Shown: positions 41,705 to 51,872 of the stretch, one piece after another
Layout of the letters: each line of letters starts with the position of its first letter
How positions within the stretch are numbered: the first letter of the stretch is position 1
Assembly: GCA_965644295.1 (NCBI GenBank)
Contig: CBFFRP010000035.1
Location: forward strand, 1-64,000
Source of the DNA: Paraphysomonas bandaiensis
Lineage: Eukaryota; Chrysophyceae
Direction: 5' to 3'
DNA: 64,000 nt
Position numbers and translations under genes: made by a program
Notes under the pieces: model-generated
The model's database searches: none
Told to the model about the DNA's origin: nothing
What the model saw: the letters and a program-made list of their open reading frames with translations, nothing else

Positions 41705-41870
41705 GAAAGTCCATATGGCAGTTAATTGTCCGTTCATATGACAGTCCATATGGCAGTTCATATGACGGTTAATTGTACGTTCATCCGACAGTGAACCGTC
41801 ATATGCACTGAGCTAATATCTGAACCGCCATATGCACTAAGCAAATATCTGAACTGCTATATGCACTTCC
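41705..41870. repeat. CATATG cluster with 29-bp tandem repeat
   Basis: Six CATATG palindromes occur at 41712, 41735, 41747, 41759, 41800 and 41829, plus a variant CTATATG near 41857. The left half carries the orientation CCATATGGCAGTT, the right half the complement AACCGCCATATGCAC. 41792-41868 is a tandem array of about 2.6 units of 29 bp beginning TGAACCGTCATATGCACTGA. Such a CATATG-centred inverted array next to the hAT right end could be a transposon subterminal array or protein-binding array; unknown. Confidence 0.75.
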
Positions 41871-42029
41871 ACATGAACAGACGCCTTAAAAGATATTTTC
41901 ATAGCTCTCGAATTCACTGTCGAATGAACTACTTTTATTTCACTAGTAATGGCATGGAAATTACGATCAATTTCCCCGATTAAAATATATATCGTCACTA
42001 CTACCAGCCAAAAATATCAGACCTTAGAT

Positions 42030-43270
42030 AGTTGCGTTCTTATACATCAGTCAAAATAACACAAACGACAACCGAATCCCCTGAGCCGGATTGTAGCCCC
42101 CTTACATCTCTACCAAGAACTTCACATTCTCCACTTGGAATGTCAATGGTAACCCCTCCAACAACCCGGGAAAAATCGAAGCCATCCTTCACTACATCCG
42201 CACACAATACGTAGACTGCCTCTATCTGCTCGATGTTCGCCTGTCGCAGCACCAGGCGACGTAACTCGCTGACTACATCCAGGACCAACTCCCAGAGGCT
42301 CTTGTCTGCAGCTTTCTGAACACAACGCGGAAACAGGGCCCCAATGATCCGCGCATGGGAGGAACAATTGCAGTGGTCAGCGAAACATGAAAGGGAAGCG
42401 TCCGACGTACAAGCACTGACTGCACAGGACTAGGGCTCATCTCTCGAATTGAATTTCACACCGGCAGACCTAACAGCGAAGAACGACTCACCGCTATGGG
42501 GGCGTACCTCCCCCCCAAGCCCGTAACCGACGGACCCTGCACACTGTGTGGGCATCCTTGAAGGCCTTCGGCAAGAAAGCTCCCAGGAATGGCGCCACTG
42601 GTCCATATACGCCATCCTCATGAACATCCTATCCAAATGGATCACCAAAGTCAGAGCAAACAATCACACAGTCCTAGTCCGCGGAGCTCCCTAGAGGGAC
42701 AAACGGGAATTCGAGACCTTTGTGGATTCGCGAAATCCCTGCAACTCACATCCCCACTCATTCAATCCCTTGACCCAGAGGCCCCATACCACACCTTCTA
42801 CTGGAAAGACCGTAGTATCTCCAGAATCGACCACATCCTGCACGCGCCCCTTCCCACATACTTCCATAACTCTCGCAACGGATGCTACACATCCGACGCC
42901 CTCACCGCGCCGCGACCTTTGATCACAGACCGGTCTGGATCAAGGTCGGTATTAGTGGAACAGGCCCAACCCTCCCGAAGGAACGACATCTTCAGATCCC
43001 GCCAAGGCTCAACATCAACCATGCTGACCAAGAAATGGTAGAAGAATTTCAGAATCACCTCCACTCCCACCACACCTCATTGCCTGAGCTACACATATCC
43101 CCCCATACCGCCGAACACGCCGCCATAAAACTGGCGTTCCTACTACATCGCATCACGTTAGACGCGGCCCACGACACCCGCTACGCAGAAATATCTAAGA
43201 AAACCCGTACACTTGCCAACGCAAACGCTCCCGGCTCAAGGATGGATTCTCTGCAGAGATGAGAATTCTT
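42030..43270 (+). pseudogene. LINE (non-LTR) endonuclease domain remnant
   Basis: Frameshifted pieces of an apurinic-type endonuclease: TWNVNGNPSNNPGKIEAILH (about 42150), LTAMGAYLPPK (about 42490), FYWKDRSISRIDHILHAPL (about 42800-42850) and the DHRPVWIKV piece near 42920-42950. In LINE endonucleases these correspond to the N-terminal Asn/Glu motif, the YLPP step and the SRIDxIL then SDHRPV catalytic segments. Several stops and shifts break it and no reverse transcriptase follows before 43500. The C-rich base composition matches the 6-8 kb remnant, and both may belong to one family. Confidence 0.8.
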
Positions 43271-44234
43271 GAAACAGCTTCCACCTGATCCTATACCTCA
43301 AACGGAAACTTTTCACCAGATCCGGACACCTACAACCCCGCGTCACTGACCCCTGCATGTACAGCACCATCCGGAGAGGGATCGGAAGATGGGAACACAC
43401 CACCGCTGTACTTGACCGATCATCAGAGGACCCCGATCGACCGCCCACCGCTATAATCCGGACCGACAGACCCACGGCAAATGTTAACATGGTCTGCCGC
43501 ACATTACGTGCTTAAGAGCCACACGCCATATCAATATTTCTCATAGTTCATATTATGTACTGTGTATCATATATCTTCCGAATTCTAATTCCACACACAA
43601 TACTCTAGGCTCAAGGCTGTAGACACATAGTGTCAACTGAATTTAATCTCTTCACACTTCACATCCAGCTTGAATTAATCTTTGTAAATACCTGCTGAAA
43701 CTTAGCGTCACTTGTTGAATCGTTTTTTTAAACATTTGATGGAAAAGTATTTGTGTTGTGCTAAGTGCTAAGTGCTAATTGACTTACTTATTATTATATT
43801 GAGGATATAAGTATATTCCGCAGTGCACAGTACCGATACATTTATATACACGAAATCGTACCTTCATGACAACTTCATGGCCGCTCTATGCATCACTAAA
43901 GTATAGCTACAGTGAATCAATCCTACCAATTGAGAGTAGTCCTAAGAAACTGATAAAACTAATGCCTTCCTGTTGAGACTTGAAATGAAAAATAAAATGA
44001 ATTTTAATGAGAGAATAGTAAATAGCAATATTGAGATGATCATTAGTCAATGTGTACAAAACAAGAAAGGCAGTATGTATTTCTCGAAGAAAAGTGGTTA
44101 TTTAGTGAAGAAACGCCTTTGCACATAAGAACTTTTATTCTACCGTCTCTAGGTATCACAGAGAAAGCATAATTCTAACATACAGGGAGACGACCGGAAC
44201 ATTCACCAAAGCGTTCAACAACTGAGCAGCGCGC
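43271..44234. other. LINE tail and intergenic
   Basis: 43271-43510 continues the C-rich composition of the LINE with no recognised domain. 43520-44234 is AT-rich intergenic and presumably includes the 3' UTR of the P0 gene. Confidence 0.5.
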
Positions 44235-45255
44235 TTAGTAATCACCTCCATCTCCGCCACCGAACATATCCATACCACCCTCGAGGGCATCAACCTCCTC
44301 CTCGACAGGAGCAGCAGCAGCAGGAGCGGCAGCGGCAGCAGCCGGAGCAGCAGCACCACCTGGAGCAGCCGCCACCGCAAAGGCGGCAGGGTTCTCGAGG
44401 AAGTCCTTGAACTTCTTGGCCTCGTCAAACGTGTAGGTATCCATGCCAAGAGTAGCAGCAACAAGTACCTTGAAGGCATTGCCAATGGAGTGGGGAACAG
44501 AAGCCTGAGTGGGGTATCCGATCTGGAGAGAGATAGCAGCCACGCGAGACAAGGCAAAAGAGAATTTGCCGATGATAACTTCGGGGGTGATGTTGAGCAC
44601 ATCAACGCTGAAGATACTACCATTGTCGTACACACAGCGGATACCAAGACCGTAAGTGAAGGGCTTGATATTCAGCTTGGAAAGGAGAGCAGACTCGGAC
44701 TGGCCAACCTTCTCCCCGACCTTGATAAGGTGTACAGGGTTAGTGATCTCAATCTGACCCTTGACAATCTTGGTGGGGATCTGAAGGACCTGGAAGAAAC
44801 TGGTCTGGCCGGGATCACACCCAGTGGGTCCCTGGGGGATGATGACATCAACAGGGGCGATGGCACCAACACGGGCAGGGGCGGGCACACGGTTAGAGAG
44901 GATAATGTCACGGATCTCCTGGAGGTTAGCGTTGGTAAACACAAATCCAACATTTCCACTAATGGACTCCACAAGGGCCTCAATGGGGTGGCCGGGGTTC
45001 TCCTCGATGAACTCAGAGATGATGCGGCGGATAAGAGTGTTCTTACCTGCATGAGATATCGTCAATTATTTACCAATAAAACAAACAAGACCTACCCATG
45101 AGAACCTCAGCGGTACCACGCATCATAATACGGGTCTGGTGAAGCTGCTGGGATCCCACATTGTCGACCTCTACAACAAAGCATTTGGTGTAGGTGGCCA
45201 ACAAGCGCTTCAACTTGTCAAAGTAAATTTCCTTCTTTTCCTTCGAGAGAGGCAT
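44235..45255 (-). CDS. RPLP0: Large ribosomal subunit stalk protein P0
   Basis: P0 anchors the P1/P2 stalk on 28S rRNA and helps recruit the translational GTPases. Two exons (45255-45096 and 45046-44235; 49-nt intron) give 323 codons, normal length. MPLSKEKKEIYFDKLKRLLA, VDNVGSQQLHQTRIMMRGTA, VLMGKNTLIRRIISEF (across the junction), GPTGCDPGQTSFFQVLQIPT and KIVKGQIEITNPVHLIKVGE are canonical L10/P0 segments. The Ala-rich hinge and acidic tail follow, but the tail ends EGGMDMFGGGDGGDY rather than the usual GFGLFD, the motif that binds GTPases and ricin-like toxins in other eukaryotes. I chose ATG 45255; ATG 45264 (MMQ) is an alternative. Confidence 0.96.
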
Positions 45256-45760
45256 CTGCATCAATGATCATTCATAAAACAATACATCTGATAGAGGCAC
45301 TGACCCTTATTTAGTGGGGGAATGAGCTCGGCGTCTCAAACTATTTAACCACGAATATATATGCTGCTGCACAATATGTGTATGTGTGTATATCTCCATC
45401 TCCCTCCCCTCTCCACTGAATCAAACCAATGGACCACACACCATCCAATATCTTCAAAAGTCCAAAACTGAAAATGCTTGTGCGAATTGTGCAGTATGTA
45501 TGCTCTATGTTGTATGCTGCTGTATGCTGGACGTATACACAGAGTACATATCTACACCACCACCAGCAGCAGTGTACGGAGCTGTTGTTATGATGCTATA
45601 CATACACTGCACATGAAATGACCTTAACCATATTTCTATTCCAGGTAAACATACTACGAGTAGATTAACTTGAAGGTGCATTATGCATTAGAATGTTGGT
45701 TTTTTCGAGTAGGGGTTATATCATTCCATTACCTCTCGTGTAGCAACAAGAATATATTAA
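45256..45760. promoter_or_regulatory. Divergent promoter, P0 / EF-hand gene
   Basis: The 505-bp divergent interval contains GCTGCTGTATGCTGGACGTATACAC (45517-45541), followed by CACCACCAGCAGCAGTGTACGG (about 45556-45577). These are relatives of the recurring CAGCAGTATAC word. Promoter role inferred. Confidence 0.45.
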
Positions 45761-46426
45761 ATGGCAACTGCGAGATTGTCGAAGTTTACGGAGAAAGCCA
45801 TAGACCATGTGTCGAGTCAAACAGCTGTATCTATACTTGACGGTCGCGAGGGCCAAGCGCTGAAAATAATAGCCACTCGCTTGCAAATGGCTCTTAAACT
45901 GACGAATGAGCAACTGGATGATTATTACGACGCATTTGTTATGTTCCCATTAGACGATAATCACAGAATATCTGTTTCATCTTTACAGAAATTCTATACA
46001 GAAGCAGACATTGATCTCTCAGAGGAGGACTGCCTACGTGCAATTGGATCACTATCAGGAATTAATGGGCTTGTTTCATTGGACTTTGAAGCCTTTGTTT
46101 TATCCATGGAGAGATGGATCAAGAAGGTGTGTCTATATCACACTTACTTTCCTAATGTAGATATGATGCCATTTATAACATAATGTGTGATTTGAACCGT
46201 TGGTATTAGCTACCGCTTGATGTATGGCATATATGTTACTCAGTTTTAACCATTTGTAATTCAGGATGTACACCATGAAGATGTTTTGAAGATGGCGTAT
46301 ACAGTCTTTGGAGATGAAGATGGAGTCACGCTAGAGAGTATGAGTACATTCATGAATTGTATAAATGGTCCGCCTCTTACTCGAAAAGAAGTCCGTGCAT
46401 TAGTGGACCATGCAAACAGTACATAA
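45761..46426 (+). CDS. Small EF-hand-like (calmodulin/centrin-type) protein
   Basis: Two exons (45761-46126 and 46265-46426) give 175 codons. LTNEQLDDYYDAFVMFPLDD, SVSSLQKFYTEADIDLSEED and LVSLDFEAFVLSMERW follow the helix-loop-helix rhythm of calmodulin-like proteins. Then DVHHEDVLKMAYTVFGDEDG and VTLESMSTFMNCINGPPLTR correspond to the second half. The Ca-binding loops look degenerate (loop acidic positions are mostly absent), so calcium binding may be weak or lost. No specific family member is recognised. It could be an axonemal or regulatory light-chain-like component. Confidence 0.75.
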
Positions 46427-47831
46427 AAGTGTCGTGTCTTTGTTCTAAAGGTGTTTTTTTCAGTTGTGCACGTATGTCATAGGTAGAATATATCCACGTA
46501 GTCGGTGATATAAGCGTAGAAGTATGTATCAACCGTAATTTTAATTCAGAAGTGGCATTGAGTAGTTGCTGTCTTATGTTATATACTAATGCATTAGTGA
46601 TGCTTTTTAATTCAAATTGATATGATACAACATTGTGAAATTGCTAATTTCTTTCAGGGCGACGGAGTCAAAAGTATTGGTCCATATTGTCTCAAATCTC
46701 AGCACTATAGATTATACTTCATCAAAGCACACTACAATATAATTAATAAATTAATTTGTTTGTTAGCAGTGGTGTACTTATCCCCATTAGCCTCAGAAAA
46801 CGTGGTTTTTGACCGAAATTGGGTTCAACAGGACGCTCGCATTTCGTATTAGCACTGGGCCAATATAGACATTCAACTCCAATATTCGGTTTAACAGAAA
46901 CTATCTTCTCACTTAATTATGATATTGTAGGTCTTTTATGATTTCATTGTATTCCACAATTCTAAGGAAACGACACTTTCAACTTTCAGCAGCATATTAT
47001 CTAACACCCCAAGTTATATTCCATATTTCGTCTTATGTAAAAGGTAGAGGATCATAACGATATCAGTGCAAGTGACCTATCTTCATAATCAAAATTAAAC
47101 AACGTTAAGAGTACTACTGAAGAGTTTAAATGTCACATTCGATGCGAAAGGTGTCTTGAAGCTGTGGCACCCAGTCCTTTCAGGGTTTGGGCGCTTGGGT
47201 CATGTTGTGATGTTGTGCTTATCAGGATTGCGTGTTTCTTATCATATACACAGCATTTGAGTCAGTTAATCTACAATTCAATGTAAGGTTAAGGAGAATT
47301 GCCCCTTGTCCAAATTTTCAAAATTTTGAGCGCGAGACGATATTAGCCTCCTTATCACCCGTGGTTATATATAACTGTAGCCATATATATATGTTCAGTT
47401 TTGCTAGTACAATAATTCTAATGCAGCATATTTAGTATCAAATGGATAATACTCGGATCAACTTTCGTTTTTAATCTCTGTATATTTCGAGCTTCTTTGA
47501 TAAGATGTAGATGCACTGTGAGAGATCAGCCACGTGTCATTTGAAATATAGTATGTAGAAAGTGCGTCGTGGACCTTGAGACAAATTCACTTCTCACTAT
47601 TCTTCCTAATGGTTACATCTACTACTCAATAGGTTAGGCATATATGTACAGGCTTAATACCTTGGTAAAGAAAAGTTGTGATGCATCAGACAAATTTAAA
47701 CAGCAACATTCAGATATATTGGAAAATAATTACCCATTAGTATTGCTTTCACACATATGTCGATCTATACTATATATGCTAACACCTAGAACTAATCTCC
47801 CACGATACCAACTTCTATCTTGCTGAATCTT
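46427..47831. other. Intergenic with repeat family 3
   Basis: 46800-46990 is repeat family 3 copy B. 47215-47290 is its right block (GTGCTTATCAGGATTG; ACACAGCATTTGAG). Between them and up to the OXA1 stop no gene is recognised. Confidence 0.55.
46800..46990 (+). repeat. Dispersed repeat family 3, copy B
   Basis: GAAATTGGGTTCAACAGGAC, ACATTCAACTCCAATATTCG, GTTTAACAGAAACTATCTTC and TTAATTATGATATTG match the corresponding words of 16866-17060. This copy lacks the hAT insertion. Confidence 0.7.
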
Positions 47832-48961
47832 CTAGCTTTGTGTGGAAGTGGGAGAATCAGGAACGACTTCAGTTACCCCAGGAGCGAGTGCGAGGTAATT
47901 ATCTTTAAAGTACTGTGTTTTGAACAAGGGATTTTGGACAAGTTGTGTGAATGCGCCGTTGGTAATCCAGTAAATTATGACACCCTATACAAAAATGAAA
48001 TGAGTTAGCCTATTCACGAAACGTTTGTTGAAAATATTATGCTTTCTGGACAATATGCAACGGGAAATAGCACATAACGTACCGATGGTAAAGTGGCTGC
48101 AATGGGAACCATTACTACAGGAATAACTTTGGTCAAGACGGTCTTCGCGACTGCTTCCTGCTGAGTCTTTGGTTCGGGAACGGACTTGTAGGAATTATGC
48201 ATCAAGGCAAAGAATGTCACACCGTTCAACACCGGTAACACAAAAAGTGGATCTGGTACGCTTAAATTTTCAAACCACAGAGTACCACCGGATGCGTAAT
48301 CAGGACAAAACTCAGGCATTTGCTTGAGACCAAAGAACATGGATAAAAACACTGGCATTTGTGTGAGCATACCGAAAATAGAAGACAGAGGATTCGTTTG
48401 ATGCTTTCTCATCAGCAAACGTATTTCAGCATTCTTTTCGTTGTCGGGTATATTCTCTTCTTTAGCTCGTTGTAGGAACTGATTCAGCTCAGCTGTGAGA
48501 GGTTTGAGTCGAATTGCATCACGTTTGGCTTTAATTGACAATGGCATCAAAGCAACTCTGAACCCAATTGTCAATATAATAATAGAACTCCAGTACGGTA
48601 TGCCTAAACCAGCTGAAATCTCATTCAAAGTATACCCAACCAAGTCAAAGGGGTGATAGCCAAACTCACGAATCACGGGCTCCGCTGCTTCATCTGGGAG
48701 AGTAACATTTGCACCTGCCCAACTCTGAATTTTGCATAGAAAGCCATTTACCACTGAGCTGAGAGATTCTAGAAATGGAGGGTCAATTCCTGGCTCTGGC
48801 TGAGATTCGCTGGAAAGTGTCGGCCGAGTGGATGAGATACAACGAGCATTACATAGAACAGGAGATCTTAACATGTTGACTGAACTTCTAGCATTGATCG
48901 TTGCATTGGAGGCTATGTGTCTCCCGCTTCGTCGTGTATGTGAGAACAATAACGGAAGCAT
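47832..48961 (-). CDS. OXA1/YidC family mitochondrial or plastid membrane insertase
   Basis: OXA1-type insertases place proteins in the mitochondrial inner (or thylakoid, ALB3) membrane. Exons 48961-48083 and 47984-47832 give 343 codons. The first 90 residues are rich in Arg/Ser (MLPLLFSHTRRSGRHIASNA), probably an organellar targeting peptide. LGIPYWSSIIILTIGFRVAL and MPLSIKAKRDAIRLKPLTAE start the insertase domain, then HQTNPLSSIFGMLTQMPVFL is the conserved amphipathic and membrane segment. DPLFVLPVLNGVTFFALM and IPVVMVPIAATLPSGVIIYW complete it; the splice joins LPS to GVIIYWITN, the canonical motif. A mitochondrial OXA1 is more likely than a plastid ALB3 but cannot be settled here. Confidence 0.93.
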
Positions 48962-49864
48962 GTTGACTACAAGCGGTAACTGTTCCGCAATTAATTAAGT
49001 AGAATTAATTGAGCTGTATCGTTGATTGAGGTGGTGTCTTAGGGTCGTATACATGCATGTGTATATAGCTCTCCTGTTGTTATATGTGTGTATGTTACAG
49101 TACACAGAAACACCCACTGAAAATTTGTGGCCATAGTTTTAATATCCAATCAAATCACTTGTTTCTGTTCCCTGACGAAATCATTGGCATAAAACACTGT
49201 GGAAAATGACTCAGTTCAGTGGTATGGAAAATGCATATGGAAGATACAGATAGATACAAGACATACATGAGACATAAGGAGATGTGCATAGAGATATATA
49301 GAGACCTCTGAGAGCGGACTCTGAAATTGGTTATCTTACTTGTAAATACAATGAAGCAGAAACAGAAAATTATCTCACTTTTGACAGCGGTAACCGAAAA
49401 TTACAGCAGTGTCTGTGGATTGCTTCTCATAATGAACTACTCATCAAATGGTCCACGAATTCAGTCTGTATCGAATGGTTCACGATTCTGTAAGCATATG
49501 CTAGCTGGACATTAGTTGCGGAAATAGGAATCTCTGAGAGAGTGTTCTGTTTAGTTATGTATTCTATTAATCTGCAAGAACGTATAAGCGATTGCAACGC
49601 ACTAACGATATGGTACACATATAATTATATTTAATTCATCCATACTATGTTACCAACAAGAAAAACTTATATACAGTTCTAAGACTCTTTAAATTAATGC
49701 ATTGGTTTCACTTATCTCATAATAGCACTGCAATTTAAAAGATCATGCACAGTACACCTATCGCCGTCAGTTCTACATCAAACAGTACTTAGTAGTCTGT
49801 AAAAAACAAACACACCACGATTCTACAATATCGACGCAATAACGAATATCCTATAAAACTCAGC
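48962..49864. other. Intergenic, nothing coding
   Basis: The OXA1 upstream region contains GTATGTTACAGTACACAGAA (near 49090), a weak relative of the recurrent TATAC/CAGTA words. 49300-49864 has no recognised feature and receives the 3' end of the epoxide hydrolase gene. Confidence 0.4.
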
Positions 49865-51399
49865 CTACATCTCTTCACTTCTACTGTGGGATGAATCGGA
49901 ATGACGTGGTGTACTGCTCTCAACAATCCTCTTGAATGACCATATGTCTCTGACAAGAAGTTCTGGTTGCTCTAGGGCTGCAAAGTGACCTCCGCGGGGC
50001 ATTACAGTCCACTGTCGTAAGTCAGAGTAATACTGCTCAGCCCAAAACTTTACGGGTGTGAAAATCTCCTTGGGAAATACCGACATGGCAGTAGGTACCT
50101 GACACATTTAAGACAGGATATATTATGAGAAACAACTTTTCAGTAGACTCTCTAGACAACGTAGCCCAACCATAAACAAATAATAGAATGCACTCCACAT
50201 CACAACTTACTTTGACCTCTAGTTTCGACAACCGCTCAAAGGCTCCATACGAACCCCTGATAAATTCATAGTAGAACCTTATCGAGCTTGCTAAAACCAA
50301 ATTAGTAAAAAAAACGTGTGCAGTTATAATATAGTGCTACGTAATTCCTTAAAGAGTATATCGTGGGCTTACCCGAAGTATCTGTAGACCAATATATCAT
50401 GAAATTTGTCAACAAATCATCCATAGAAAATACAGAGAATAGATCTCCATCGCAATCACTCCATGCGTGAAACTTCTCTGCTATCCATGCCAAGAGGCCC
50501 ACTGGAGAATCTGTAAGGCCGTATGCCAAAGTCTGTGGACGAGTGGTCTGCTCATGAAAGTATCCTGAATGGTCCAGAATATGAAGTGGAGTGTTTACGA
50601 TTCCCACGCGTTCAGAAGGGGTATAGAACCACCACGGTACAATCGCACTGAATGCCAGGCGGAGGAGTGTAACTATACCCTTATTGAGAGGGGGCGGAAC
50701 AGGAAGCATATTAAGATGAAGCCCCATGACACAATTCTGACTTTCTGGTAGGCTTGCTTGCAGTGATGCCACTACGCTTCCCCAGTCACCGCCTTGTAAA
50801 AAGTACTGTTTATACCCCAGTACCTCCATCAATTGTGCGAATAACTCTGCAGCGGCCTGCTGATCGAATCCATCAGTGGTAGGCCGGGATGAATACCCGT
50901 AACCAGGAATGGAAGGGCACACTACATGGAATGCGTCGGATGGGCTACCACCATAATTTTCAGGTTCAGTAAGCATAGGTAATATTTTGTGGCACTCCCA
51001 AAATGATCCTGGCCAACCGTGTATTACCATCAGCGCCCTCGCATCAGGATTCTTGGAGCGTTTATGAACAAAGTGTACATCATAATTGTCAATGCGGACT
51101 TTATATTGAGGCATTTCGTTTAACTTTTCTATCGTAGCCTCCCAGTCGAACTTATCTGTCAAGTACTGAGCGAGGCTCTGGATGACATTTAGAGGAATGC
51201 CATATTTCCAATCGTTTCGTTGTACAGCATAAGAACTTCCCAATTCATCAGGCCAGCGAGTTACATTAACTCGATCTTTCAGGTATGTGAAGCTGTTCCT
51301 ATCAAACTGTATTCTAAATGGAATCACATCACTAGAGAGCGATGAGGGCAGTGAAGATAAAACAATTGATACGATTAAGATTGTCCAAACAAAACTCAT
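49865..51399 (-). CDS. Secreted/ER epoxide hydrolase (EHN, alpha/beta fold)
   Basis: This is a microsomal-type epoxide hydrolase (juvenile-hormone-like EHN family) that adds water to epoxides. Exons 51399-50373, 50290-50217 and 50098-49865 give 444 codons. MSFVWTILIVSIVLSSLPSS is a signal peptide or anchor. IPFRIQFDRNSFTYLKDRVN starts the EHN N-terminal domain, WPDELG and WKYGIPLNVIQSLAQYL match it, HGWPGSFWEC is the oxyanion motif, GGDWGSVVAS holds the nucleophile Asp. MSVFPKEIFTPVKFWAEQYY and PRGGHFAALEQPELLVRDI with the catalytic His close the fold. The start at 51399 gives the signal peptide at the very N-terminus; ATG 51441 would precede it by 14 residues. Confidence 0.94.
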
Positions 51400-51872
51400 C
51401 CTGGAATCTTCACCTCTACTTTCACGACAATTAAAAGGCAAAACTCAGTTACCTTCAGCCTGTAAAGGTGTGCAGTAATGTCGTATCTTGTATATTCCTG
51501 ATACTGTAATTACCTTCCTGTTGTTATAAATACACACAACACACAGCAGACTACGTCCAGCAGACTACGTCCAGCAGCCAACTCTCGAACTGAAAATGTA
51601 GTGTGTGGATGACGCAAAAAAAAAGTGGTGCGGGTTGTGAGGCTCGAACTCACGACCTCCGGATAGCTTATCGTCGTATTGATGATTTGATTATGAGACC
51701 GACGCTCTAGCCAACTGAGCTAAACCCGCTACCTTTGATACAGATGCAATTAAATTTGTATTATATATATTCATATTCAATATTCCTGAATATATCTCCT
51801 GTAGTCACCATCTTATAGATATATTCCTGTTAATAACACTGTTACCAGACCCCCTTCATTGGAAGGAACAGC
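51400..51872. promoter_or_regulatory. Divergent promoter containing a tRNA gene
   Basis: This 473-bp interval lies between divergent Pol II genes. It contains ACACAGCAGACTACGTCCAG then CAGACTACGTCCAGCAGC (51544-51572), a short direct repeat, and the tRNA-Met gene at 51629-51729. Confidence 0.5.
51629..51729 (-). tRNA. tRNA-Met (CAT), elongator, intron-containing
   Basis: Read on the minus strand: 7-bp acceptor stem GCGGGTT/AACCCGC, D stem GCTC/GAGC, anticodon loop CTCATA with anticodon CAT, T-arm GTGAG-TTCGAGC-CTCAC, discriminator A. A 27-nt intron follows position 37 (51665-51692, approximately), the usual place for eukaryotic nuclear introns; the exons otherwise form a standard cloverleaf of 74 nt. 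D- and T-loops hold Pol III A and B boxes (TAGCTCAGTTGG and GGTTCGA-like, GAGTTCGAGCC). It is the elongator rather than initiator form by acceptor and T-loop sequence. Confidence 0.92.

Noticed and set aside
46622-46852. 76-codon plus-strand frame
   Set aside because: Overlaps repeat family 3 and lacks recognisable features.
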